NCBI GenBank assembly: GCA_030450535.1
Contig: JAKDIK010000090.1
Span: forward strand, 1 to 8,978
Direction of reading: 5' to 3'
Source of the DNA: Propionibacteriaceae bacterium
GTDB lineage: Bacteria > Actinomycetota > Actinomycetes > Propionibacteriales > Propionibacteriaceae
DNA length: 8,978 nucleotides
A model generated the notes under the pieces. The model saw only the letters and a program-made list of their open reading frames with translations, was not told the DNA's origin and did no database searches. Shown one piece after another: positions 1 through 7,250 of this stretch (its first letter is position 1; each line of letters begins with the position of its first letter). A program made the translations under genes and the position numbers.

Positions 1-613
1 CCGCGGGGCACGCGAGCTCGGCGGGCACGGGCAGGTTGGCGGTCGGGAAGCCGAGCTCGCGGCCGCGGTGGTCACCGTGACGGACGGTCCCGGTGAACCG
101 GAAGGGCCGCCCCAGCAGGGACGCAGCGTGCCGCACGTCGCCGTCGTCCAGCGCAGTCCGCACCGCCGAACTGCAGGTCTCCTCGTCGCCCACGTGCACC
201 AACGGCAGGGCGACCACCTCGAAGCGACCCCGGGCCAGCTCGGCCAGGGTGGCGACCGTACCGGCCGCGCGGTGCCCAAAGCGGAAGTTCTCCCCCACCA
301 CCACGTAGGCCGGCCCCAAGGGCTCCACGTAGTGGTCCACGAAGGCGGAGGGGCTCTGGCCCGCGAACTCGGGGGTGAAGTCGATGACGTGGACGTCGTC
401 GGCTCCGGCCTCCTTCAGCAGGGCCACCCGTTCGGCCAGACGTGTCAGCAGCTTGGGTCCACCGCCGGGCCGCACCACGGAGGCGGGGTGCGGCCAGAAC
501 GTGAGCACCACCACCGGCAACCCGGCCCCGATCTCACGGGCCCGATGCAGCACCTCGGCGTGACCGGGGTGAACGCCGTCGAAGTTCCCGATGACCACCA
601 CCGACTCGTTCAA
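1..613 (-). CDS. ribF: RibF, bifunctional riboflavin kinase / FAD synthetase (3' end cut by window edge)
   Basis: Makes FMN from riboflavin and ATP, then adenylates FMN to FAD in the cytoplasm. The visible 204 residues hold the whole N-terminal FMN adenylyltransferase domain. GNFDGVHPGH lies at residues 9-18 with the HxGH nucleotidyl-transfer motif at 15-18. A TFWPHP block follows near residue 40, then VVGENFRFGH near residue 120. The flavokinase domain begins at about residue 180 with the GRELGFPTANL segment and is cut off; full-length family members are a little over 300 residues. The start is TTG at 613, chosen because an AGGGG-type ribosome binding site precedes it by a few bases and the catalytic motif follows at the usual distance. 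The usual SSTxIR motif reads SSAVR, apparently one residue short. It is separated from the catabolic operon upstream by 101 nt and a hairpin, so it is probably independently transcribed. Confidence 0.93.
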   Translation of the reverse strand, partial: MNESVVVIGNFDGVHPGHAEVLHRAREIGAGLPVVVLTFWPHPASVVRPGGGPKLLTRLAERVALLKEAGADDVHVIDFTPEFAGQSPSAFVDHYVEPLGPAYVVVGENFRFGHRAAGTVATLAELARGRFEVVALPLVHVGDEETCSSAVRTALDDGDVRHAASLLGRPFRFTGTVRHGDHRGRELGFPTANLPVPAELACPA

Positions 614-619
614 CGCTTC

Positions 620-657
620 CCCTCGCCTCGTCAGGACCAGGGGCAACCTTACAAGGT
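620..657 (-). promoter_or_regulatory. Candidate ribF -10 region and leader
   Basis: On the minus strand TAAGGT (651-646) fits the TAnnnT pattern of actinobacterial -10 boxes and would give a leader of about 25-30 nt before the TTG start at 613. It lies within a small inverted repeat, ACCTT-GT-AAGGT (657-646). No convincing -35 box sits at the right distance. The call rests on one hexamer plus position, downstream of the terminator-like hairpin and upstream of the gene. Confidence 0.3.
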
Positions 658-684
658 GCGGCCCGGCGAACGCATGCAGACCCC

Positions 685-708
685 GACGCCCCCGCGCGCG
701 GGGGCGTC
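685..708 (-). terminator. GC-rich palindrome after the operon, likely terminator
   Basis: A perfect inverted repeat: GACGCCCCCG at 685-694 pairs with CGGGGGCGTC at 699-708 around a CGCG centre. It starts 6 nt past the TGA of the GpsA-type gene, where an operon terminator is expected. No run of U follows on either strand, which is common for hairpin terminators in high-GC actinobacteria but makes purely intrinsic termination uncertain. It separates the catabolic operon from ribF. Confidence 0.6.
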
Positions 709-714
709 CGGACC

Positions 715-1785
715 TCAGGAGCCGCTGCCGTCGCCGCCGAAGAACGTCTCCCACGGCACGTCCACGGGGCCGTCGAGCGCGACCACCTCGTACAGGTGCC
801 GCAGCAGTGGGAACCGCTCGGCCGGCACGACCCCGCGCTCGGTGAGCCGGACGAGCGCGGCGCCGATGACCGCGATCGCGGCCGCCCCCTCGAGCGTCAC
901 GCCGGGCATCTGCGCCCGCGCCTCGCTGAACGTCAGGCCGCTGCCGACGAGCCGTCCGACGCGCACGTTGCGCCCGCCCATCGACGTGACGAAGCAGTCC
1001 CCGATACCCGGCAGGCCGAGCGGCGTGGTGCGCTCGCCGCCGAGCAGTTCCATGAACTGGGTCATCTCGATCGACGCCTGGCCGAACAGCGCCGCGCCGT
1101 AGTTGAAGTTCACGTAGCGATCCCCGGCGGCGTCGCCGAGGGCGTCCAGGAGCCCCTGGGCGAAACCCGCCCCGAGCGCGTAGCAGTTCTTCGTCGCCGC
1201 GCACACCTCGACGCCGACGAAGTCGGTGTTGAGCCAGACGTGGTAGGCGTCCGTCGCGAACATTTCGCGCCAGGCGGCCAACTGCGAGGCGTCCTCGCCG
1301 GTGAAGACCACCGACGTGTGGCGCCGGACGGCGACCTCGCCGGCGATGGACGGCCCGGCGATCGCCGACCAGGTCACCTGGTCGCGAAGCACCTCGGGGA
1401 CGTGATTGCGCAGGGCCACCGGCAGGATCGTGAGGTTGCCGTCAGCGTCCGCCTGCATGCCCTTGGCCAGCGAGATCACGTGCATGCCGGGCCGCAGCAG
1501 CCCGGCGAGCTGCTCGCCCGCCCAGTCGACGCCGAAGCTGTTGACCCCGCTCATCACGTGGTCGACGCCGTCGAAGGCCTGCGCGGCCTCCTCCAGCTGG
1601 TAGGCGGTGACGCCTGCGGGCACGGCCAGCCCGAGGTTCGGGTGGACGCCGGTGGCCTTGATCGAGTCGATGATCTCGCGGTCCAAGTGCGTCCCGACGA
1701 GGCGGACCTCGTGCCCGTTGTCGGCCAGAGGGGTGGCGAGCGCCGTCGCCATGATGCCCGAACCGAGCACGACCATCGAGGTCAT
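715..1785 (-). CDS. gpsA: GpsA-type NAD(P)-dependent glycerol-3-phosphate dehydrogenase homologue
   Basis: A 356-residue protein of the NAD(P)-dependent sn-glycerol-3-phosphate dehydrogenase family, which interconverts DHAP and glycerol 3-phosphate. It has an N-terminal Rossmann fold (GSGIMA at residues 8-13), SLAKGM at 106-111, and IAGPS at 142-146. The C-terminal helical domain carries the catalytic-Lys segment ATKN (K199), GLPGIGD (257-263) and GRN (271-273). The nucleotide loop is unusual: the third Gly of GxGxxG is Ala and the family's usual WGTALA follow-on is MATALA, so cofactor or substrate preference may differ. The start at 1785 has GGAGAA upstream and overlaps the preceding kinase stop as ATGA, implying translational coupling. 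Being last in a polyol/ketose-type operon, it is more likely a catabolic polyol-phosphate dehydrogenase than the housekeeping lipid-synthesis enzyme. The symbol denotes the family; the substrate is inferred. Confidence 0.85.
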   Translation of the reverse strand: MTSMVVLGSGIMATALATPLADNGHEVRLVGTHLDREIIDSIKATGVHPNLGLAVPAGVTAYQLEEAAQAFDGVDHVMSGVNSFGVDWAGEQLAGLLRPGMHVISLAKGMQADADGNLTILPVALRNHVPEVLRDQVTWSAIAGPSIAGEVAVRRHTSVVFTGEDASQLAAWREMFATDAYHVWLNTDFVGVEVCAATKNCYALGAGFAQGLLDALGDAAGDRYVNFNYGAALFGQASIEMTQFMELLGGERTTPLGLPGIGDCFVTSMGGRNVRVGRLVGSGLTFSEARAQMPGVTLEGAAAIAVIGAALVRLTERGVVPAERFPLLRHLYEVVALDGPVDVPWETFFGGDGSGS

Positions 1786-3332
1786 GAGTTGTTCTCCATC
1801 TTCTTCGTCATCGTGTGCATCAGGTCCTTCAACGCTGGGTACGTGGCCTCGTACTGGGCCTGGAAGAAGGCGTACTTCTCGTGCGCCTCCGGGTCGGGCT
1901 CGATCGTCTCGACGACCTGCACCATCGCCTTGGCCGCCGCGGTGACGTCCGGGTGGACGCCGGCGCCCACCGACGCGAGGATCGCCGAGCCGAGCGAGGG
2001 GCCGTCCGGCACCTTCGTGAGCTGCACGGGGGCGTTCGACACGTCGGCGTGCATCTGCATCCACATGCGGTTCTTCGTGGGCCCGCCGGTGATGACGAGG
2101 TTGCTGGGGTCGTAGCCCTGCTCGCGCATCGCGGCGAAGATGGACTCCGAGCCGTAGCAGATGCTCTCCAGCAGCGAGCGGAACAGGTGCGCCGCGGAGT
2201 GCCCGAGCCCCAGACCCCACAGCGCCCCGCGAACCAGCGGATCGGTGTGCGGCGAGCGGTTGCCCTGGAAGTAGTCGAGCCACACGAGGCCGTCCGAACC
2301 GATGGGGAGCGTCTGCGCCTCCTCGGTGAGGATGTCGTAGGTGTCGCGGCCCTCCCGGGCGCCGCGCAGGGCCTCCTCGCTGGCGAACCGTGCCTTGAAC
2401 CAGCGGACGACCGATCCCGTGGACGCCTGCCCCGCCTCGACGGTATAGGCGCCCGGGATCATGGCGTCGGTGTAGGAGCCCCAGAATCCGGTGCCGTGGA
2501 CGGGCTCGGCGCTCTGGCCGATCATGACGTGCGACGAGCCGGTGATGAGCGCCATCGTGCCGGGCTCGACGACGCCGAGGCCCAGGGCGCCGGAGTAGGC
2601 GTCGATCGCGCCCATGGCCACCGGCGTGCCGGGTGCCAGGCCGATCTCCCGTGCGACGTCGGAGCGCAGCTCGCCGACCACGTCGCCGAGGTTGAGGACG
2701 CGCTCCGGCACCTTGTCGAGGAATTCGGTGAAGTCGAGCTTCTCCAGCAGCGTGCGCGCGTGCCCGCCGGCGTCCCGGTCGTGGAAGTACTTCGCGGCAA
2801 GGATGTTGACCGAGGACGCCCACTCGCCGGTGAGGCGGTGGGTGATCCAGTCGTTGCAGTCGACCACGTAGCGCGCGCGCTGCCACGTGTCGGGCTCCTG
2901 CTCCTTCAGCCACAGGGCCTTCGGCAGCCCCCATTCCGCGGACACGTCGCCGTGACCGCAGTACTTGAGCGCCTCGTCACCGCTGGCCGCCACCCGGGCG
3001 GCCTGGTCGGCGGCACGGACGTCCATCCACATGATCGCCGGGCGCAGCGGCGTGCCGTCCTCGCCCACCACCACGACGGTGGCCGACGTGGCATCGGTGG
3101 ACACCCCGACGATCTGTTCCGGCGCGAGGCCGGACTCGGCGACCGCCGCGGTGGCGGCCTTCGCGAAGCTCTCCCACCACACCGCCGGATCCTGCTCGGC
3201 CCAGCCGCCGCGCGGGAAGCTCGTCTCGAACTCCTCGCTCTTGAACACCTTGGGCGTGCCCGCGGCGTCGAAGATTCCGACCCGCACGCCGCTCGTGCCG
3301 AAATCGATTCCCATCAGGTAGGTGTCGGACAT
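1782..3332 (-). CDS. FGGY-family carbohydrate kinase (second paralogue in operon)
   Basis: A 516-residue ATP-dependent sugar or polyol kinase, full length for the FGGY family (xylulokinase, ribulokinase, glycerol kinase). The N-terminal phosphate loop is GIDFGTSGVR (residues 8-17). WAEQDP lies at 44-49 and RPAIMWMD at 97-104. The probable catalytic base is D244 in GAIDAYSG, ITGSSH (263-268) follows, and the C-terminal FGGY adenosine signature begins at ITGG (414-417). The ADV...LGSAILASVGAGV tail resembles ribulokinase-type members more than glycerol kinase. The start at 3332 is chosen for a perfect AAGGAG six bases upstream. Two in-frame ATGs at 3353 and 3350 would extend it by 6-7 residues and overlap the previous stop as ATGA, but lack a good ribosome binding site. 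It lies 17 nt after the AraM-type gene and overlaps the GpsA-type gene by 4 nt. The substrate is not determinable; a C4-C5 polyol or ketose is likely. Confidence 0.9.
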   Translation of the reverse strand: MSDTYLMGIDFGTSGVRVGIFDAAGTPKVFKSEEFETSFPRGGWAEQDPAVWWESFAKAATAAVAESGLAPEQIVGVSTDATSATVVVVGEDGTPLRPAIMWMDVRAADQAARVAASGDEALKYCGHGDVSAEWGLPKALWLKEQEPDTWQRARYVVDCNDWITHRLTGEWASSVNILAAKYFHDRDAGGHARTLLEKLDFTEFLDKVPERVLNLGDVVGELRSDVAREIGLAPGTPVAMGAIDAYSGALGLGVVEPGTMALITGSSHVMIGQSAEPVHGTGFWGSYTDAMIPGAYTVEAGQASTGSVVRWFKARFASEEALRGAREGRDTYDILTEEAQTLPIGSDGLVWLDYFQGNRSPHTDPLVRGALWGLGLGHSAAHLFRSLLESICYGSESIFAAMREQGYDPSNLVITGGPTKNRMWMQMHADVSNAPVQLTKVPDGPSLGSAILASVGAGVHPDVTAAAKAMVQVVETIEPDPEAHEKYAFFQAQYEATYPALKDLMHTMTKKMENNS

Positions 3333-3349
3333 CGTTGTCTCCTTGGTCA

Positions 3350-4705
3350 TCATGGCCGTTGCCGGCCCCAGAAACCGTCCGGGGCGAACAACTCGTCCAC
3401 CAGCTCGTTGAGCAGGCCCAGCTCCAGGGCCAGATCGAGCACGGTGTAGCGCTTGCGGATCATCTGGGAGCGAACGTAGGTGTCGGTGAAGCGCTGCCAG
3501 TCCAGCCCGATGTCGGACGGGTGCGCCGGCGCCCCGACGGCGCGCAGCATGCGCTGCAGCTCGGCGGCGGGCATGAGCTGCTGGGTCAGCCGGGGTGCCA
3601 GGTCGGGCCACACCCGCTGGACGAGCGCGACGCGCTCGGCGAGCTGCTCGGGCGTGACCCACTTGGCCAGCGCCTGGACGACCGTCTCCTCCACCAGCTG
3701 CGGATCGGGGTGCAGCTCGCGAACGTGCGCCTCCAACTGCTCACGCGTGGGCCAAGTGGCGATGAGGGCGTCCACGTCGAGGGCGTCGAGGTCGCGGTCG
3801 AGCAGCGCCTCGTAGAGGGCCGCGATCGCCACGGAACCGACGCCGACCTTGAAGCCGTGGCTGAGCCGCCGCGGGGCGATGTCGACGCCGTGGCCCTCCA
3901 TCTCCCACAGGTGGCTGAACTGATGTTCGGCACCGGACGCCGGGCGCGACGACTCGTGCGCCTGCATCGCCAGCCCCGACATCACCAGGCCCTCGGCCAG
4001 CTCGCCGGTGGCCCCGACGTCGCCGGCGGCCAACGCCTCGGGGCGGGCCAGCGAGGCCCGCAGGGGGCCCTGCACGAGATCCCAGACGCCCGCGTCGATC
4101 GGCTCAATGCCCAGGGCGTCGGCGATCATCCAGTCGGCCCCGGCGGGCACCTTGCCGAGCAGGTCGCCGTAGCCGGACGCCGTCATCACCTGCGGCGCCG
4201 CCGCCATGATGGAGAGATCAGAGATGCTGCCCGTGCAGGCCGGGCACGACAGGGTCTGCTTGAACCCGTCCAGCGCGATGGACGACCCGAAAGCGGTGTA
4301 CCCGTCCATGGACGCCGCAGTCCCGATCTGCAGATAGGGACGTTCGAGCTCGCCGGCGGCGCGCTTGACGATGTCGTTGAGCGTGCCGGCGCCGACGGCA
4401 ACCGGGATGGCGTCCACGCCGGCCAGCGCATCGCGCAGCGCCTCGCAGTTCTCGTACTTGGCGTACAGCTCGGGGCTGCCGGGGAACACGTGTGGCTCGG
4501 CCTGCTCCACGCCGGCCCCGCGCAGCACGCGGACGACCTCGTTGCCCGCCACCGCCATCGTGCGCTCATCGCCGACGACGACCGCGCGGGCGTCCCCGAA
4601 CAGGTCACGGAAGACCTCAGCGCTCTGCGCGAGGGCCCCCTCGGCGATCACCACGACGCGGGTTTGGCTGGCGTCGGCCAGCGCCCGTTCGATCAGTTCC
4701 GACAT
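3350..4705 (-). CDS. araM: AraM/EgsA-type sn-glycerol-1-phosphate dehydrogenase homologue
   Basis: A 451-residue metal- and NAD(P)-dependent dehydrogenase of the AraM/EgsA branch of the iron-alcohol-dehydrogenase/dehydroquinate-synthase superfamily, whose known members interconvert DHAP and sn-glycerol 1-phosphate. The nucleotide motif is GAGTLNDIVK (105-114), followed by ASMDGYTAFGSS (131-142). Likely metal ligands are D181 in GDLLGK, H261 in SRPASGAEH and H283 in LSHGFKVG. The SRPASGAEHxxSHxWEM block (253-269) is highly characteristic of AraM. Roughly 50 residues longer than B. subtilis AraM (as I recall it), mainly in the helical C-terminal part. The start at 4705 follows GGAGG by about five bases. 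It sits 13 nt after one FGGY kinase and 17 nt before its paralogue, so its in vivo substrate is probably a product of one of those kinases rather than a lipid precursor. The symbol denotes the family. Confidence 0.88.
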   Translation of the reverse strand: MSELIERALADASQTRVVVIAEGALAQSAEVFRDLFGDARAVVVGDERTMAVAGNEVVRVLRGAGVEQAEPHVFPGSPELYAKYENCEALRDALAGVDAIPVAVGAGTLNDIVKRAAGELERPYLQIGTAASMDGYTAFGSSIALDGFKQTLSCPACTGSISDLSIMAAAPQVMTASGYGDLLGKVPAGADWMIADALGIEPIDAGVWDLVQGPLRASLARPEALAAGDVGATGELAEGLVMSGLAMQAHESSRPASGAEHQFSHLWEMEGHGVDIAPRRLSHGFKVGVGSVAIAALYEALLDRDLDALDVDALIATWPTREQLEAHVRELHPDPQLVEETVVQALAKWVTPEQLAERVALVQRVWPDLAPRLTQQLMPAAELQRMLRAVGAPAHPSDIGLDWQRFTDTYVRSQMIRKRYTVLDLALELGLLNELVDELFAPDGFWGRQRP

Positions 4706-4718
4706 GATCCCTCCACCC

Positions 4719-6281
4719 TCACTTCGCTGCCTCGTGGTCGACGAGGTCGTGGGTCAACTCTTGCATCTGGGGCCAGGCGGCCATGTACTTGTCGAGGTAG
4801 TAGGCGTACTGCTCGTGCTTGTCGGCGTTGGGCTCGATGGTGTCGAGCTCGTGCACCATATGGTCGGCCGCCTCGGAGAGGTCGGCGTACACCCCGGCCC
4901 CCATCGCCGCGAGCATCGCGCTGCCCAGCGCCACGGCGTCCCCCACCTCGGTCAGGGTGATGGGCTTGTTCATGACGTCGGCGTGCATCTGCATGAGGCC
5001 ACGGCTCTTGGTCATGCCGCCGCAGGCCACCACCTCATCGACGTGCATGCCCGCGTCCTCCATGGCGCGGAGATTGTGGGCGGTGCCGTAGCAGATGCCC
5101 TCCTGGATCGCCTTGTAGAGGTGGGCGGGAGTGTGCATGAGGGACAGCCCCCAGAACATGCCGCGCGCCTTGGAGTCGGTGTAGGGCGTCCGGTTGCCCT
5201 GGAAGTACTCGTTGACGATGAGGCCGTCGCAGCCCGGCGGAATGTCCTTGGCCTTCTCGTTGAGGATGTCGTAGACGTTCAGTCCGAGCTTGTCGGCGGC
5301 CTCGGCGATGTCGGCGGCGAAGTGATCCTTGTACCACTTCATGACCGAGCCGGTGGAGACCTGACCGCCCTCGACGGTGTACTGGCCGGGCGCGACACCG
5401 TCGGTGTACGCGCCGAAGAAGCCCTGCCCGTGGATCGGAGCGTCGGTCTGGCCGGTGAACACGTGCGAGGATCCGGTGATCAGCGCCATCTTGCCGGGGT
5501 TGACCACGCCGAGGCCGATCTGGCCGGCCCAGGCGTCCGCGGGGCCCTGGGCGACCGGGGTACCCGGCAGGAGACCGAGGAGCTGGGCAGCGATGGTGCT
5601 GAGCCCGCCGACGGGCCGGCCGAGGTCGACGACGTTCTCGGGCAGCTTGTCGAAGACGTCGCCGCAGCCGATGGTCTCGTAGAAGTCGACCGGCCAGCCG
5701 CCCTCGTCGCGGTTGTAGTACATGCGCAACGCGGCGGAGTTGATGTTGACCGTCCACTCGCCGGTGAGTTTGTAGGTGAGCCAGTCGGGCGCGTCCACGA
5801 GCCGATGGGCCGCGGCGTACGTCTCGGGCTCCCGCTCCTTGAGCCACGCGGCCTTGAAGGGATACCACTCGGCAGTGGCGGGGGCTGCTCCGTCACCGTT
5901 GTAGCGGCGGGCGACGGAGGTTGACTGCTCGGCGCGGGCGGCCTGCTCGGTGGCGCGGACGTCCATCCACATGATGGCCGGACGGATCTCCTGGCCCTTC
6001 GCGTCCATCGCGACCACGGTCATGGTGGTGGCGTCGTAGCTGATGCCGACGATCTGGGCCGGGGTGACGCCGGCCCCCTCGAGCGCGCGGTGGGCGGACG
6101 CCTGCAGCGCCTTCCACCAGTCGCGCGGGCTCTGCTCGGCCCACCCGGCCCGGGGATGGGACGTGGTGTAGGGCGTCGCGGCAAAGTAGACCGGCTTGCC
6201 GGCCAGGTCGAACAGGGCGACGCGGCAGCTCTCGGTGCCGTAGTCGATGCCGAGGACGTACTGCTCGTTGTTCTTGGTCAT
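4719..6281 (-). CDS. FGGY-family carbohydrate kinase (first paralogue in operon)
   Basis: A 520-residue ATP-dependent sugar or polyol kinase, paralogous to the kinase two genes downstream. The phosphate loop is GIDYGTESCR (residues 11-20). WAEQSP lies at 47-52, RPAIMWMDVRA at 100-110, and the probable catalytic base is D249 in GPADAWAG. ITGSSHV (268-274) is followed by the C-terminal FGGY signature starting at CGGMTKSRG (420-428) and the ribulokinase-like ADVMNKP...ALGSAMLAAMGAGV segment. It shares long blocks with the paralogue, including ITGSSHV, YFQGNR, ICYG and MQMHADV. The two differ around the catalytic Asp and in the sugar-facing N-terminal half, which suggests different substrates. 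The start at 6281 has AAGGA seven bases upstream. It is 29 nt after the HAD phosphatase gene and 13 nt before the AraM-type gene. Automated annotation would probably say ribulokinase or xylulokinase; the substrate is unproven. Confidence 0.9.
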   Translation of the reverse strand: MTKNNEQYVLGIDYGTESCRVALFDLAGKPVYFAATPYTTSHPRAGWAEQSPRDWWKALQASAHRALEGAGVTPAQIVGISYDATTMTVVAMDAKGQEIRPAIMWMDVRATEQAARAEQSTSVARRYNGDGAAPATAEWYPFKAAWLKEREPETYAAAHRLVDAPDWLTYKLTGEWTVNINSAALRMYYNRDEGGWPVDFYETIGCGDVFDKLPENVVDLGRPVGGLSTIAAQLLGLLPGTPVAQGPADAWAGQIGLGVVNPGKMALITGSSHVFTGQTDAPIHGQGFFGAYTDGVAPGQYTVEGGQVSTGSVMKWYKDHFAADIAEAADKLGLNVYDILNEKAKDIPPGCDGLIVNEYFQGNRTPYTDSKARGMFWGLSLMHTPAHLYKAIQEGICYGTAHNLRAMEDAGMHVDEVVACGGMTKSRGLMQMHADVMNKPITLTEVGDAVALGSAMLAAMGAGVYADLSEAADHMVHELDTIEPNADKHEQYAYYLDKYMAAWPQMQELTHDLVDHEAAK

Positions 6282-6310
6282 GGTGACTTCCTTGTCGTGG
6301 TGGGCGGTGG

Positions 6311-7174
6311 TCAGGCGTCGGCGTCGGTCCAGCCCAGCTCGGCCCACGCCCAGGCGGGGACAAGCCGGTCGATCCGGTCGAGGACGTGGGTGGGCACGTG
6401 CTCGGGTGACAGGTCGCGGACGTCGTCCGCGCTCGCCTCGCCGGTCAGCACCAGCGCCGAGACCATGGAGGTGTCGAGGGCCATTTGGATGTCGGTGCCG
6501 AGGCGGTCGCCCACCATGACGCTGTGCTCCACGCGGGCGTCCAGCCCCCGCAGGGCCTCGGTGAGCATCAGCGGGGACGGCTTGCCGAGGCTCACCCGGC
6601 AGGGCTGACCGGTGCAGGCCTCGATGGCGGCGGTGATGGCGGCGCAGTCGGGCTCGCCGCGTCCACCCGGGAAGGGGCAGTAGCGGTCGGGGTTGGTCTG
6701 GATGAGGAAGGCGCGCCGGTGGAACCAGATGGCGTCGAACGCGATCTGGAGCTTGCGGTAGTCGAACGTGCGGTCGTACGACGCGACCACGATGTCGATC
6801 TCGGCCGGATCCTCGCTGAGCCGAAACCCCGCCTCGCGCAGCGCGCGCTGCAGGGGCTCCTCGCCCACCACGAACAAGACGGCGTCCGGGTGGTGGTCGA
6901 GAAGCCACCGCGTGGTGGTGACGATGGTGTTGGCGATGTCGGCCACCTGCGTGGGCAGCCCGAGGCGCTCCAGCTTGGCCGCGTACTGATCGGGATCCTT
7001 GGTGGGATTGTTCGAGAGGAAGCGCACCGGGATCCCGCGGCGCCGCAACTCCCCGATCAGGCGGGCGGCGCCGGGGAGCAACTCGTCCCCCAGGTAGATG
7101 GTGCCGTCCATGTCGAACACGTAGGCGTCGTAGAACTCCTCGGGCTGGCTGAGGATGTCGACCTTCGGTGCCAT
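6311..7174 (-). CDS. HAD-IIA family sugar phosphatase (NagD/AraL-type)
   Basis: A 287-residue cytoplasmic phosphohydrolase of the HAD superfamily, subclass IIA, a group acting on small sugar phosphates, phosphoglycolate, nucleotides or glycerol phosphate. Motif I is DMDGT (21-25), with nucleophile D21 and acid/base D23. Motif II is the LSNNPT segment with S54, motif III is K198 in LGKPSP, and motif IV is VGDRLGTD (221-228). The C2-type cap lies between motifs II and III and includes YDRTFDYRKLQIA, close to the family's usual YDxxxxYxKL. Length is normal. The start at 7174 is preceded by GGAGGG at eight bases. Within the operon it may recycle dead-end phosphorylated intermediates or perform a true pathway dephosphorylation. 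Its close linkage to an AraM-type gene and a ribulokinase-like gene recalls B. subtilis araL-araM in the arabinose operon. Confidence 0.88.
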   Translation of the reverse strand: MAPKVDILSQPEEFYDAYVFDMDGTIYLGDELLPGAARLIGELRRRGIPVRFLSNNPTKDPDQYAAKLERLGLPTQVADIANTIVTTTRWLLDHHPDAVLFVVGEEPLQRALREAGFRLSEDPAEIDIVVASYDRTFDYRKLQIAFDAIWFHRRAFLIQTNPDRYCPFPGGRGEPDCAAITAAIEACTGQPCRVSLGKPSPLMLTEALRGLDARVEHSVMVGDRLGTDIQMALDTSMVSALVLTGEASADDVRDLSPEHVPTHVLDRIDRLVPAWAWAELGWTDADA

Positions 7175-7216
7175 GTCGCTGTCCCTCCGGGATCAGGGTT
7201 GGTTGCGGAGCGGATC

Positions 7217-7250
7217 GTTGCCGGACAGGCTCAGTTGCCGGACAGGGTCA
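7217..7250. repeat. 17-bp tandem duplication across the membrane-protein stop codon
   Basis: Positions 7217-7233 and 7234-7250 are two adjacent copies of a 17-bp sequence beginning GTTGCCGGACAGG, differing at one base (C7230 against G7247). On the minus strand the second copy begins with the TGA that ends the membrane-protein gene. Deleting one copy would restore an open frame ending DPLRNQP with a TGA at 7195-7193, so the duplication appears to have shortened the protein by seven residues. Confidence 0.85.

Noticed and set aside
68..1102. Plus-strand open frame across ribF, the intergenic gap and the 3' part of the GpsA-type gene
   Set aside because: It reads antisense to two well-supported genes and through a terminator-like hairpin, and its translation has no domain features.
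715..2934. A single 739-codon open frame on the minus strand that would fuse the GpsA-type protein to a long N-terminal extension
   Set aside because: Everything upstream of the ATG at 1785 is an Arg/Ala-rich out-of-frame reading of the FGGY kinase gene. The kinase frame has all family motifs and a good ribosome binding site.
1815..3449. Long plus-strand open frames opposite the kinase and AraM-type genes (also 796-2115, 3335-4960, 4365-5924 and 6485-8346)
   Set aside because: They are antisense shadows caused by extreme GC bias at codon third positions. Their translations are low-complexity Arg/Gly/His/Val-rich with no recognisable domain, and they lack ribosome binding sites.
1782..6281. 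Calling the kinases xylulokinase (xylB) or ribulokinase (araB) outright
   Set aside because: Only FGGY-family motifs are certain. The operon lacks xylose or arabinose isomerase and ribulose-phosphate epimerase, so a named substrate is not supported.
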